Part shown: piece by piece, positions 26,513-35,273 of the stretch
Layout: each line of letters begins with the position of its first letter
Position numbering within the stretch: position 1 is the first letter of the stretch
DNA from: Holophagales bacterium
Lineage (GTDB): Bacteria > Acidobacteriota > Thermoanaerobaculia > Multivoradales > Multivoraceae
DNA: 64,000 nt
Direction of reading: 5' to 3'
NCBI GenBank assembly: GCA_009836625.1
Contig: VXVC01000007.1
Coordinates: 328,067-392,066 of the forward strand
Notes under the pieces: generated by a model
The model's database searches: none
What the model saw: the letters and a program-made list of their open reading frames with translations, nothing else
Told to the model about the DNA's origin: nothing
Position numbers and translations under genes: made by a program

Positions 26513-26618
26513 TCTGTCTCGCCCATCGGGTCGCGTGGGACCATACGAGAGTCGCGCATGGGAGCTCAAGGCCTTGGGTGGGGACGGATTGCTTTCAGAG
26601 AGTGGGTCGAACCCAACG

Positions 26619-26635
26619 TTGGCATCCGTGTTGCT
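26619..26635 (+). promoter_or_regulatory. Sigma-54 (-24/-12) promoter of TorF-like gene
   Basis: TTGGCATCCGTGTTGCT keeps the invariant GG (26621-26622) and GC (26633-26634) with ten bases between, and matches YTGGCA and TTGCW of the sigma-54 consensus. Transcription would start near 26646, about 40 bases before the ATG at 26685. The gene immediately upstream encodes a sigma-54 activator, which supports the call. Confidence 0.7.
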
Positions 26636-26684
26636 ACCAAGCCGCGTAACCGGCAATTTGCCCTTTCAAGGAGGTTCTACCCCA

Positions 26685-27377
26685 ATGTTCCGGAAATCAG
26701 CCATTCTCCTGACCGTGGCCGCGCTCGGCCTTACGGCCGCGCCGGCCTCCGCCGATGCCTCGTACAGCCTCGATTTCGCGTCCGCCTATGTGTGGCGGGG
26801 CATCACCTTCACTGACGGGGCCGTGTGGCAGCCCTCGGTCACGGCTTCGAACGACAGTGGCTTCGCGATCAACGTCTGGGGCAACCTCGACATCGACGAC
26901 GCGAACGACATGAGCGGCGAGTTCAACGAGATCGATCTCACCGCCTCCTACGGCTTCGGCTCGGACGCCGTCTCCGCCGAGGTCGGATTCATCGAGTACT
27001 TGTTCCCGAACACGGAGTTCGCCGGCACGCGCGAGGTCTACCTGTCCCTTGGTTTTGACGTGACGGCGTCCCCCAGTATCTCCGTGTACTACGACATCGA
27101 CGAGGTCAAGGACTTCTATGCGAACGTCGGCGTCTCGTTCGGCGGCGACGTGAGCGACGCACTGGCCTGGAGTGTCGACGTTTCGGCCGGCTACGCCGGC
27201 GACGACTTCGCCGCCGCCTACGGCGGAACCTCCGGAGGCATGTACGACGGCAACGTGACGCTCGGCCTCTCCGGCGGCGCGTGGTCGGCGTTCGTCAGCT
27301 ACGTCGACGCGATCGACAGCGACGCGCTGCCCGAGCAGCCGGTCGACTTCCTCGCCGGTATCGGCTTCTCGTTCTAG
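26685..27377 (+). CDS. TorF-like outer-membrane beta-barrel protein
   Basis: 230-residue secreted protein with signal peptide MFRKSAILL...ASA (about 1-23) and an alternating hydrophobic/polar pattern ending in a C-terminal Phe (IGFSF), typical of outer-membrane barrels. The start of the mature chain, SLDFASAYVWRGITFTDGAVWQPSVT in part, resembles the TorF putative porin family. AAGGAGG precedes the ATG. Expression probably depends on sigma-54 through the promoter at 26619. The cargo is unknown. Its stop overlaps that of the convergent enoyl-CoA hydratase (CTAG). Confidence 0.8.
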   Translation: MFRKSAILLTVAALGLTAAPASADASYSLDFASAYVWRGITFTDGAVWQPSVTASNDSGFAINVWGNLDIDDANDMSGEFNEIDLTASYGFGSDAVSAEVGFIEYLFPNTEFAGTREVYLSLGFDVTASPSISVYYDIDEVKDFYANVGVSFGGDVSDALAWSVDVSAGYAGDDFAAAYGGTSGGMYDGNVTLGLSGGAWSAFVSYVDAIDSDALPEQPVDFLAGIGFSF

Positions 27378-28192
27378 CGGCCGGTGAACTTCGGCGCCCG
27401 CTTCTCCATGAACGCGGTGACGCCTTCCTTGTGGTCGTCCGTCTGGCCGCAGCGGATGTGAGAGATGGCCTCGCGGTCGAGGATGGACCGGAAGTCCGAA
27501 TTGACCGCGAGGTTCACGTTCTCCTTCATCCAGCGGTAGCTCACGAGCGGTCCGTGAGCGAGCCGTGACGCGTACTCCATCGCCTCGTCACGGAAGGTCT
27601 CCGCGTCGTAGATGCGATTGACCAGACCGATGCGGCGCGCCTCCTCGGCGTCGATGATGTCGGCCGTGAAGAACAACTCCTTGGCCACGGCCGGGCCGAC
27701 CAGCCGGGTGAGCTGCCAGGTCGTACCCCAGTCGCCGCCGAATCCGACCTTCGAGTACGCGGTGCCGAACTTCGCAGCGCTCGACGCCAGGCGAAGGTCG
27801 CAGCTTGCCGCCAGGCCGAGGCCGGCGCCCATCGCGAAGCCGTTGACCATCGCGACCGTCACCTTGGGCACCGAGTGGACGAGCCAGGCGGCTTCCTGGC
27901 CGCGCCGCAGACTGTCGATGCGTTCCTCGAGCGTGGTTGGTGCGCCGCTCGACCCGCCCATGCCCGAAACGTCGCCCCCGGCGCAGAAAGCGCGACCCTC
28001 GCCGATGAGAGCGATGACTCCGACATCCGGGTCGGCTGCCAGCCGCGGTACTTCCTCCTGAAGCCCGGCGGTGATTTCGGCGGACAGGGCGTTCAGCTTC
28101 TTGGGGCGGTTCAGCGTCAGCAAAGCGACGCGATCCTGGACGTCGACCCGGAACTCCGGCTCGGGGGCGGTCTTCATCTCGGCTACGGTCAT
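27374..28192 (-). CDS. Enoyl-CoA hydratase/isomerase (crotonase) family
   Basis: Crotonase-fold protein of 272 residues. The oxyanion-hole segments GEGRAFCAGGDVSGM and NGFAMGAGLGLAASCDLRLAS are clear. The position usually holding the second catalytic Glu reads KVGFGGDWG, so an Asp may serve and the reaction may be isomerase-like rather than simple hydration. Start chosen at ATG 28192 because AGGAGG lies seven bases upstream; the frame is open for another 23 codons. It could act in fatty-acid or aromatic beta-oxidation together with the acyl-CoA ligase at 32121. Confidence 0.87.
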   Translation of the reverse strand: MTVAEMKTAPEPEFRVDVQDRVALLTLNRPKKLNALSAEITAGLQEEVPRLAADPDVGVIALIGEGRAFCAGGDVSGMGGSSGAPTTLEERIDSLRRGQEAAWLVHSVPKVTVAMVNGFAMGAGLGLAASCDLRLASSAAKFGTAYSKVGFGGDWGTTWQLTRLVGPAVAKELFFTADIIDAEEARRIGLVNRIYDAETFRDEAMEYASRLAHGPLVSYRWMKENVNLAVNSDFRSILDREAISHIRCGQTDDHKEGVTAFMEKRAPKFTGR

Positions 28193-28254
28193 TCGCGTTC
28201 CTCCTGTTTCCTGACTCTCAAGGGAAGGCCCGGAGTGTAGCCCGTCGCTGAGCG

Positions 28255-28281
28255 GGAACACTTCGCGCTCCCGCGCGTTAC
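28255..28281 (+). promoter_or_regulatory. ECF-type promoter (GGAAC-N16-CGTTAC)
   Basis: GGAAC at 28255-28259, a 16-base spacer and CGTTAC at 28276-28281 match the pattern of ECF-sigma promoters. It lies directly upstream of the ECF sigma gene and suggests autoregulation. The start site would fall near 28287, only a few bases before the ATG at 28291, so either translation begins almost leaderless or at the later ATG 28363. Confidence 0.55.
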
Positions 28282-28290
28282 AACATTGAG

Positions 28291-28959
28291 ATGCCAGTGG
28301 CCGCGCTGAGGCCTGACCCGCTGGCGGCGCCGACGACGAGACCCCGACGCGCCCCGGCGCAGATGACCGCCACGCAAGCGGCGGTACGGGTGAACCGCGC
28401 GCTGGAGGACGGCGTGCTCATGGCTCGCGTCAAGGACGGCGACGAGCAGGCCTTTGCCGACCTGGTGAATCGCTACAAGGACCCCCTCGTGAACTACCTG
28501 ACCCGGATGACGCGCAGCCGCGAGCGTGCCGAAGACCTGGCGCAGGAGGCGTTCGTGCGGGTGTACCGCTCGGCCGACCGCTACCGGGAACGGGGCCAGT
28601 TCCAGGCCTTCCTGTTCCGCATCGCCACGAATCAACTGCGCAGCGAAGAGCGCCGGGCGGCCCGCTGGCGAGGCCTGCTGCCGTCGCTTGCGGCCGAGCA
28701 GCGGCTCCGGCCGCCGGCGCCGTCTCCGGAGGGTGCGGCACTGTGCGACGAGGCCGCCTCTGCCGTCACCGCCGCGATCCGCCGCCTGCCCCTCCACTAC
28801 CGCGCGCCTGTAGTGCTCCGCGAGATCGAGGGCTGGCCCTACGCCCGCATCGCCAAGGCGCTCGGCTGCCGCGAGGGAACGGTCAAGTCCCGAGTCCACC
28901 GCGCCAAGGACCTGCTGAGAGAAGACCTCCACGACTACTGGAACAGAGGATCGAAGTGA
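28291..28959 (+). CDS. ECF-type RNA polymerase sigma factor
   Basis: Sigma-70-family ECF factor, 222 residues. Region 2 is DEQAFADLVNRYKDPLVNYLTRM through AEDLAQEAFVRVYR in part; region 4 is RLPLHYRAPVVLREIEG and AKALGCREGTVKSRVHRAKDLL, with a linker of about 45 residues. The first 24 residues are Pro/Arg-rich and not conserved in the family, so ATG 28363 is a plausible true start. The stop overlaps the GTG of an anti-sigma-like membrane protein (GTGA), and a PDZ protein follows: a regulatory operon likely sensing envelope state. Confidence 0.92.
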   Translation: MPVAALRPDPLAAPTTRPRRAPAQMTATQAAVRVNRALEDGVLMARVKDGDEQAFADLVNRYKDPLVNYLTRMTRSRERAEDLAQEAFVRVYRSADRYRERGQFQAFLFRIATNQLRSEERRAARWRGLLPSLAAEQRLRPPAPSPEGAALCDEAASAVTAAIRRLPLHYRAPVVLREIEGWPYARIAKALGCREGTVKSRVHRAKDLLREDLHDYWNRGSK

Positions 28960-29369
28960 CCGACCATCCCGACCTGAAACGCCTGCCCCGCGTCGACGCC
29001 TCCGACGGCTTCACCGCCGACGTGCTGCGCCGTGTGCGGACGGACCAGGCTCGCCAGCCCGCGCCGCGCCTGAGACTGGCCGTGGCCGCCGTCGCCGTCG
29101 TCGTCGTATCGGCCGCCGCCGGCGCCTGGTGGGCTCAGCAGTCCGCGCCCACCGAACCGCCGGCCGTCACCGCGGAGAGCATCGAGCAGTTGAGGTCCGA
29201 GTACCAGGAACTCAACCGGGAACTCGAGTCTCTCCGCCGCCTCGCTGAAGACACGCAGCCCTTCGTACCGGTTTCCATCGATCCCCGGACCGAGGTCCTC
29301 TTCGACCTTCGCGACATCGAACCGCTTCCCGTCAGCCTTGCGTCTACGGGGAGCCGCAGAATCCAATAG
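28956..29369 (+). CDS. Single-pass membrane protein, putative anti-sigma factor
   Basis: 137-residue protein: a cytosolic N terminus of about 37 residues, one membrane helix (about 38-60, VAAVAVVVVSAAAGAWW), then a periplasmic coiled-coil segment (ESIEQLRSEYQELNRELESLRRL in part). No zinc-binding HxxxCxxC motif is seen, so it is not a ZAS-type anti-sigma factor. The assignment rests on its position directly after an ECF sigma gene with a GTGA overlap and on its topology. Confidence 0.62.
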   Translation: MTDHPDLKRLPRVDASDGFTADVLRRVRTDQARQPAPRLRLAVAAVAVVVVSAAAGAWWAQQSAPTEPPAVTAESIEQLRSEYQELNRELESLRRLAEDTQPFVPVSIDPRTEVLFDLRDIEPLPVSLASTGSRRIQ

Positions 29370-29381
29370 GAGCATTCCGTC

Positions 29382-30251
29382 ATGACCAAGAGCAGCTTCC
29401 TCGTGCCCGGCCTCACGTCCCGACTCACTCTCGTCACGACCCTGGCCGCGATCCTCGCGGCCGGCTCGGGCGTCGCAGCGTTCGCACAGGAATCCGAAGA
29501 AGAGAAGCGCTCCGTCCGCGTCATGGTGCTCGGGGACGGGCAGGTCGAGGTCGTCGAGGATGGCCAGGACGACCGCGTGCTGGCGGTGAAGCTCGCCGCC
29601 GCGGCCCAGCAGGAGGCCCAGGTAGCCCGGGAGCTGGCCGATCGAGTCCGGCCGACACTCGCCCTGCATTGGGGCGGCGCCTATCTCGGCGTCGAACTAG
29701 TCAATCTGAACGAGCCGCTGAGGGCTCACTTCGGCGTGCCCGAGGGCAGCGGAGTACTGGTCTCGAACGTCATGGACGGCAGCCCGGCGGCCCGCGCCGG
29801 CATCCAGGTCGGAGACATCCTGACCCGCTTCGACGGCGAGGACGTAGCGAGTTCACGGAAGCTGACGACCATGGTGCGGAAGGCGGAAGCCGGGGATCCG
29901 GCCGACATCGAGATCTGGCGTGACGGCAAGGTTGAGACGGTCAGCACGACCCTCGATGAACGTCCACGCCCTGATCTCAGGGCCAACTACTTCTCCTTCC
30001 TGCGCGGGAGCGAAGACCTGGACGGCGACGGTGAGATCGAGGTGTTCGTCAGTCCCGAGAACGTGCACGAGAAGATCCAGGAGTACTTCGACGGCGACGA
30101 GTGGAAGGAGCGCCACGAGCACATGCAGCGCTTCCTCCACGAGCGACGCCCCGACATGAAGGCGCTAGAGGATCGCCTGGCGACCCTGAAGGAGCAGTTG
30201 GAAGCGCTGGAGCGCCGCCTGGAGAAAGAGGGTCTCGCCGAAGAGAACTAG
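29382..30251 (+). CDS. Exported PDZ-domain protein
   Basis: 289 residues with a signal peptide (about 1-36, ending VAAFAQ), a PDZ domain at about 98-190 (AYLGVEL ... GVLVSNVMDGSPAARAGIQVGDILTRFDG), an acidic middle region with DLDGDGEIEVF, and a C-terminal coiled coil (ALEDRLATLKEQLEALERRL). No protease domain is present. It follows the sigma and anti-sigma-like genes by 12 bases and may be a periplasmic adaptor that senses or presents misfolded proteins in this pathway. Confidence 0.82.
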   Translation: MTKSSFLVPGLTSRLTLVTTLAAILAAGSGVAAFAQESEEEKRSVRVMVLGDGQVEVVEDGQDDRVLAVKLAAAAQQEAQVARELADRVRPTLALHWGGAYLGVELVNLNEPLRAHFGVPEGSGVLVSNVMDGSPAARAGIQVGDILTRFDGEDVASSRKLTTMVRKAEAGDPADIEIWRDGKVETVSTTLDERPRPDLRANYFSFLRGSEDLDGDGEIEVFVSPENVHEKIQEYFDGDEWKERHEHMQRFLHERRPDMKALEDRLATLKEQLEALERRLEKEGLAEEN

Positions 30252-30320
30252 CGCCGTCCTCCCACTCGGACAAAGGGGGGTCAAGCGGGTAGGGTTGCCG
30301 GCACCCACTTGAGGCGCCCT

Positions 30321-32081
30321 ATGAGATCGGGGTACACGGTTGCCATCATCGGCGGTGGGGCGTCGGGGGTTGCTCTGGCGGCCCGGATCGTCGAGCACCT
30401 TCCGGCCGGACTGAGCACGGCCAACCTGTCCATCGCGCTATTCGACGCTCGCGGCTGCGACGGCGGCAACGCCTACGCACCCGACGCGCCCAGCAACCTG
30501 ATGAACACCACCTGCGGTGCGATCGATCGAGTCTACGGCGGCAGCTTCGGAATTCTCGAATGGGCCGAGGAAAACCCAGGCAAGTGGCAGCCCTACGTCG
30601 AGCGAGCGGACCTAGAGGCCGGCGCCTACATCCCCAGGCCGGTGGTGGGTCTGTACCTGTCGGACCTCCTCGACCATGCCCGGCGACAGGCCGCCGATCG
30701 CGGGTTCTGCCTCGACCTGGTCGTCGACGAGGTCATCGATATCTCGCCTCCTGGCGATCCCGACGCCGAGTACGTCGTACACAGCCGCGCCGGCGGCGAC
30801 TGCAAGGCCCGCTACGTCTACCTCGCGGTCGGGCACCTGGAACGATGCCGCACAGAGGACTACCAGCATCAAGCCCGCTACCGCCACAATCCCTACCCGA
30901 TTGCCGGCCTGGTCGAGGAGATTCCCGAGCGGGCATCCGTCGGCGTGATCGGAACCCGGCTCACCGCGATCGACGTGGCGCTCGGCCTCGCCGCCGCTGG
31001 GCATGCGGGGAGCATCCACTGCGTCTCGAGACGAGGACGCCTGCCGGCCGTACGGGCTGACCGGGGCAAGTACCGCTTCAAGGAACTCGAACGCGAGGAT
31101 CTGCGGCGGCGACTTCTGCGCGAGACGCGGTCGAAACTCCGTCTCTCCGACATCGCCGCGATGCTCGGCAGGGAGATCGAGCACGCCGAGGGGCGCCACC
31201 TGTCTCTTGGCGAGATCGTCCACGACGATCGGTCGCCGATCGACTACTACGAGCGGGAGATCGCCCTGGCGGCCGGCAGGGCCAGACCCTGGCAGGCAGT
31301 GCTGTACGCGACGAACCGCAACATCGACCTTCTATGGCATCACCTCCACGAAGACGACAGGCAGCTCCTGATGTCCGAGTGGCTGAACGACTGGCTGACC
31401 TATCGCGCGTCCATACCGCGAGAGAACGCGGAGAGAGTGCTGGCGATGATGAAGTCCGGTCAACTGACGGTCCAGGGCGGGGCCCGGAAGTTCGAGTACG
31501 ACTCCGAGGCCGGTTCGTTCCGCATCCAGCTGGCCTCCGGCGGCCCCCTGCAAGTGGAGTACCTGGTGTCCGCCACCGGCTTCGCCAACCGTATCGAGCA
31601 GGCGGACAGCCGGCTGATGAAGAACCTGCTGTCCAGGGGACTCGTCGTGCCCCATCGGTACGGCGGCGTCGACTGCGTCTTCGAAACGGGACAGGTTCGC
31701 CCGCGTGCCGGCGCGGCGGCGGGTGAATCGCGGATCTTCGCCTTGGGCCCGCTCACCAGCGGCGTGTACTTCTTCACGACCGCTCTCGAGATCATCGCCA
31801 GACAGGCGGCCCAGCGGACACACGACCTGGCGTTCATGCTGGGTGTGGAATGGCTCGATCAGCCGGAAACCGAGGCGTGGGTCGATGACTTCCAGGCCGG
31901 ACGCGCCGGAGACGCCGAAGGTCCCGGTCTACGCCATGGCGAAGGTCCGGACCTCCTCGGACATCTGCTGTCGAGCGATCAGACGGAGTTCATCGACTTC
32001 AAGCAACTCCGGCTTCTGAACGATCAGATCCGGGACGAGGACTTCGAGACGGCGGTCGACCGCGACCCGTCCGCTCCCTGA
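30321..32081 (+). CDS. FAD/NAD(P)-binding protein of the NAD_binding_9 type (YdhS-like)
   Basis: 586-residue flavoprotein. The N-terminal Rossmann motif IIGGGASG (residues 9-16) and the DARGCDGGNAYAPDAPSNLMNT segment match the FAD-NAD(P)-binding family that includes E. coli YdhS; a second nucleotide-binding segment VGVIGTRLTAIDVALGLAAAG lies near residue 210. No membrane segment. Substrate unknown. An in-frame TTG at 30309 exists; I chose the ATG at 30321. It stands alone, 69 bases after the PDZ gene, and converges on the acyl-CoA ligase. Confidence 0.83.
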   Translation: MRSGYTVAIIGGGASGVALAARIVEHLPAGLSTANLSIALFDARGCDGGNAYAPDAPSNLMNTTCGAIDRVYGGSFGILEWAEENPGKWQPYVERADLEAGAYIPRPVVGLYLSDLLDHARRQAADRGFCLDLVVDEVIDISPPGDPDAEYVVHSRAGGDCKARYVYLAVGHLERCRTEDYQHQARYRHNPYPIAGLVEEIPERASVGVIGTRLTAIDVALGLAAAGHAGSIHCVSRRGRLPAVRADRGKYRFKELEREDLRRRLLRETRSKLRLSDIAAMLGREIEHAEGRHLSLGEIVHDDRSPIDYYEREIALAAGRARPWQAVLYATNRNIDLLWHHLHEDDRQLLMSEWLNDWLTYRASIPRENAERVLAMMKSGQLTVQGGARKFEYDSEAGSFRIQLASGGPLQVEYLVSATGFANRIEQADSRLMKNLLSRGLVVPHRYGGVDCVFETGQVRPRAGAAAGESRIFALGPLTSGVYFFTTALEIIARQAAQRTHDLAFMLGVEWLDQPETEAWVDDFQAGRAGDAEGPGLRHGEGPDLLGHLLSSDQTEFIDFKQLRLLNDQIRDEDFETAVDRDPSAP

Positions 32082-32120
32082 CGATCGGGGATCGGCGCCG
32101 CGGCGGATGCCTCGCTATTG

Positions 32121-33764
32121 CTAGCGGAGCTCCGGCAACCGGTACCCCGCGGCGCCGAGGTCGGCGCGCACGGTCTTCTTGTCCATCTTCCCGGTGGACG
32201 TGAGCGGAATCGAATCGACGACCAGGACATCATCCGGCAGTTGCCACTTCGCAAACCGTCTGGCGCAGTGCGTGAGCACCCGCTCCCGGTTGACGCTCGC
32301 GCCTTCGTCGAGAACGATGAGCGCGACCGGACGTTGCTCCCAGCGGGGATGGGGCTGTGCGACCACGCATGCCTGGGCGACGCCATCGAGCGAAAGGATG
32401 TGGTTCTCCAGGTCAACCGAGGAGATCCACTCGCCGCCGCTCCTCACGAGATCCTTCGAGCGATCCGAAATGACCAGGCACTCCCGGCGGTCGATGCTGC
32501 CCACATCGCCGGTGATGAGCCAGTCGTCATGGAACTGCTCCGGCCGCGGGCTCCGGTAGTACTCCGAGCACACCCAGGGTCCCCGGACCAGAACGTCGCC
32601 GGTCGCGCGGCCGTCGTGCGGCAGGCGATTGAAGTCCGCGTCGAAGATCTCCACCTCCACGCCGGGCAACGCCTGGCCGGCCTTCGCCACCTCCGCAAGG
32701 TACGCCTCAGGCGCCGCCGTCGCGCGCCGGCCGCTGTCGGGACGCGCGACACGACGGGAGAACGTGACCAGCGGGCTCGTCTCCGTCATGCCCCACTCCT
32801 GGATCATCTCGACGCCCAGGGCCTCCCAGTACCAGCGTGCCAGGGCCGCCGGCACGGCGGAGCCACCGCTGACGATGCGCGACAGCCTCGACAGATCGAA
32901 CGCACCGGGGCGATCCACGCAGACCGCGCGGACGTCCTGCCATACGGTTGGCACGCCGGCGGCCAGAGTGACGCCCTCCTCCGCGATCAGTCGGACGAGC
33001 CGCTCGGGGCGCGTGAAGCGATGCGGCATGACCTGCTTGCACCCAAGTGTCAGCGCGGCCCAGGGAAGGCCCCAGCCCATGACGTGGAACATGGGCACCA
33101 CGCCGCAAACCGTGTCGGTTGCGGAGAGGCTCATGGCGTCCGTCATGCACATCGCCATGGTGTGCAGGTACTGCGAGCGGTGCTCGTACTGCACGCCCTT
33201 GGGATGTCCGGTCGTGCCGCTCGTGTAGCAGAGGCCGAGCGGCGCGGTTTCGTCGAATCGCGGCCACGCGAAGCGCCCGGACCACGAGGCGATGAAGTCC
33301 TCGTAGTCGACGGCGCCCGGGAGCGACGTCGACCAACCCTCGTCGCCTTCCTCGACCGCGACCACGACCTTTTCGACCGTGGGCAGGCGGTCCGCCAGCG
33401 GTTCGAGCCGCACAAGCAGGTCGGCGTCCGAGACAATCAGCCGAGGCTCGGCATGGTTGACGATGTAAGCGATGTCCCTGCCGTGCAGACGGACGTTCAG
33501 GTTGACCAGAACGGCGCCCATTCCCGCGAGTGCGCAGTAAACCTCAAGGTGGCGCGACCCGTTCCACATGAAGACGCCGACCCGGTCGCCGCCGCCGACG
33601 CCGGCATCCCGGAGCGCGTGGGCGAGTCGATGCGCCCGAAACAGCGTCTCGCGCAAGTCCTGGCGTCGCGTGCCGTTGGCTGTTGCCGTGACGATCTCGG
33701 CGTCCGGCGCGAGCCGGGCCCCACGCTCGATCAGCCGCGACATCAGCAGCGGAGTGCGTTGCAT
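32121..33764 (-). CDS. AMP-forming acyl-CoA ligase (long-chain fatty-acid type)
   Basis: ANL-superfamily adenylate-forming enzyme, 547 residues. ATP-binding loop TSGTTGHPKG at 181-190, the EWGMTETSP motif near residue 330, hinge region SDRSKDLVRSGGEWIS and the C-terminal catalytic lysine segment LTSTGKMDKK. The set fits medium/long-chain fatty acyl-CoA ligases. It would activate a free carboxylic acid for beta-oxidation, and the crotonase at 27374 could act on its products. The aminotransferase gene ends 22 bases upstream on the same strand, so they may share a transcript. Confidence 0.9.
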   Translation of the reverse strand: MQRTPLLMSRLIERGARLAPDAEIVTATANGTRRQDLRETLFRAHRLAHALRDAGVGGGDRVGVFMWNGSRHLEVYCALAGMGAVLVNLNVRLHGRDIAYIVNHAEPRLIVSDADLLVRLEPLADRLPTVEKVVVAVEEGDEGWSTSLPGAVDYEDFIASWSGRFAWPRFDETAPLGLCYTSGTTGHPKGVQYEHRSQYLHTMAMCMTDAMSLSATDTVCGVVPMFHVMGWGLPWAALTLGCKQVMPHRFTRPERLVRLIAEEGVTLAAGVPTVWQDVRAVCVDRPGAFDLSRLSRIVSGGSAVPAALARWYWEALGVEMIQEWGMTETSPLVTFSRRVARPDSGRRATAAPEAYLAEVAKAGQALPGVEVEIFDADFNRLPHDGRATGDVLVRGPWVCSEYYRSPRPEQFHDDWLITGDVGSIDRRECLVISDRSKDLVRSGGEWISSVDLENHILSLDGVAQACVVAQPHPRWEQRPVALIVLDEGASVNRERVLTHCARRFAKWQLPDDVLVVDSIPLTSTGKMDKKTVRADLGAAGYRLPELR

Positions 33765-33786
33765 CCGTTCCGCCGACCCACCGCCG

Positions 33787-35181
33787 CTACAGGACCGCGT
33801 CCTCCCACTCGGAGAGCATCGTCAGCAACCGGCCCATCATCTCGTCGACCTCGCCGGCGTTGATGGAGAGAGGCGGCGCGACCCAGATCGGCAGGCCCCG
33901 TGCCATCGCGGGATGGCGGGCGGCACCGTAGAGCGAGCTGTACATCGCCAGACCATTCTTCAGCGCCAGGGACTGGAAGAGTGTCTGCGCGTCGACGCTC
34001 TTGTCGAAGAAGGCCATCGTCTCCTTGTCGGCGACCAGTTCGATGGCCATCATCAGACCCCAGCCCCGCACGTCGGCGACGGTCGGATGGGAGAGCAGTT
34101 CGTCACGGTAGGAGAAGAGCCGCGGGCTCTGCTCGTTGCAGTTCTCGATCAGCTTCTCGTCCCGGATGATGTTGATCGCCTCGCAAGCTGCGGCGCAGCC
34201 CAAGGGGTGACCGCCGAACGTGAAGCCGTGCACGAAGGAGTAACCCTTCTCGAAGGGTTCGTTGAGCCTGCTGGACACGGCCACCGCGCCGAACGGCACG
34301 TAGCAGCTTGAGATGCCCTTGGCCATGGTCACGATGTCGGGATCGACGCTGAAGTGATCCATGGCGAACCACTTGCCGGTGCGGCCGAATCCAGTGACCA
34401 CCTCGTCGGCGATGATCAGCACGTCGTGGCGGTCGCAGATCTCCCGGATCGTGCGCCAGTAGCTGTCCGGCGGGACGCAGGCGTAGTCGGCGCCGCAGCC
34501 GTGTGGCGTCGCCAGGAACGCCGCGACCGTCTTCGGTCCGGCGTAGTGGATCGCCGTCTCCAGAGCCCGGGCGCACTCGACGCCCCACTCCTCCCGGCTC
34601 GTCCCCTCCGGCCGGTCGAAGTCCGAGTACTGCCGGATGCCCGGCCACTTCGGCAGCATCGGCTCGAAGCGTGACTGCGTGGCCGGATTGTGCGAGACCC
34701 CGAGAGTGGCGAGGGTCATGCCGTGGTACGAGTCGCGGTGGCTGACGATCTTGTACTTCGCCGGGTTACCCAACGCGATCTGCGCCTGGCGGGCCAGCTT
34801 GATCGCCGTCTCCACTGCTTCGGAACCGCCCGAGACCAGATAGGTGTGATCGAGGCCGGCCGGTGTGATCTCCGCCAGCAACCGGCAGAACTCCGCCCGC
34901 TTCGGGCTGGCGAAAGAGGGGTGGGTGTAAGCGTAGTCCTCGAGTTGCGCCGCGATCGCGCGCTTCATCCTCGGGTGGTTGTGCGGCAGGTTGACCGCCA
35001 TCGGCCCACCCGAAACGTCGAAGTAGCGATTGCCTTCCCGGTCGTAGATGAACACGCCTTCGGCACGCTCGATCTCCACGTCCATCGGGTGGTACGAGAA
35101 GACGTGACGCCAGTCGCCTTCGGGGCGGAGAGGGCGAGACAGCGGTTGCGTTTCTGGCACGGTTGCGGGCGCGGTTGCCAT
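33787..35181 (-). CDS. Class III PLP-dependent aminotransferase
   Basis: 464-residue fold-type I transaminase. PLP-phosphate and ring contacts VSGGSEAVETA and SYHGMTLATLG, the Asp in LIIADEVVTGFGRTGK, and the Schiff-base lysine K288 in TMAKGISS are all in place. Typical donors are omega-amino acids or amines with pyruvate as acceptor; the specific pair is unknown. ATG 35181 has AGGAG nearby and begins the conserved protein; the longer frame to 35226 has no support. A second class III enzyme is at 45774. It is divergent from glyS. Confidence 0.88.
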   Translation of the reverse strand: MATAPATVPETQPLSRPLRPEGDWRHVFSYHPMDVEIERAEGVFIYDREGNRYFDVSGGPMAVNLPHNHPRMKRAIAAQLEDYAYTHPSFASPKRAEFCRLLAEITPAGLDHTYLVSGGSEAVETAIKLARQAQIALGNPAKYKIVSHRDSYHGMTLATLGVSHNPATQSRFEPMLPKWPGIRQYSDFDRPEGTSREEWGVECARALETAIHYAGPKTVAAFLATPHGCGADYACVPPDSYWRTIREICDRHDVLIIADEVVTGFGRTGKWFAMDHFSVDPDIVTMAKGISSCYVPFGAVAVSSRLNEPFEKGYSFVHGFTFGGHPLGCAAACEAINIIRDEKLIENCNEQSPRLFSYRDELLSHPTVADVRGWGLMMAIELVADKETMAFFDKSVDAQTLFQSLALKNGLAMYSSLYGAARHPAMARGLPIWVAPPLSINAGEVDEMMGRLLTMLSEWEDAVL

Positions 35182-35219
35182 CGATCTTGCTCCTGATTGA
35201 GATGATGGAAGAAGGCATC

Positions 35220-35234
35220 GTAGCAAGCTGCTAC
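35220..35234. promoter_or_regulatory. Palindrome between aminotransferase and glyS
   Basis: GTAGCA-AGC-TGCTAC is a perfect 6-bp inverted repeat with a 3-base centre, placed in the 92-bp divergent gap. It is a candidate operator for one or both genes; nothing else supports it. Confidence 0.35.
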
Positions 35235-35273
35235 TGTGTCTCGCTTCCCGTCGGACCCGGAGTTGGAGGAGCG

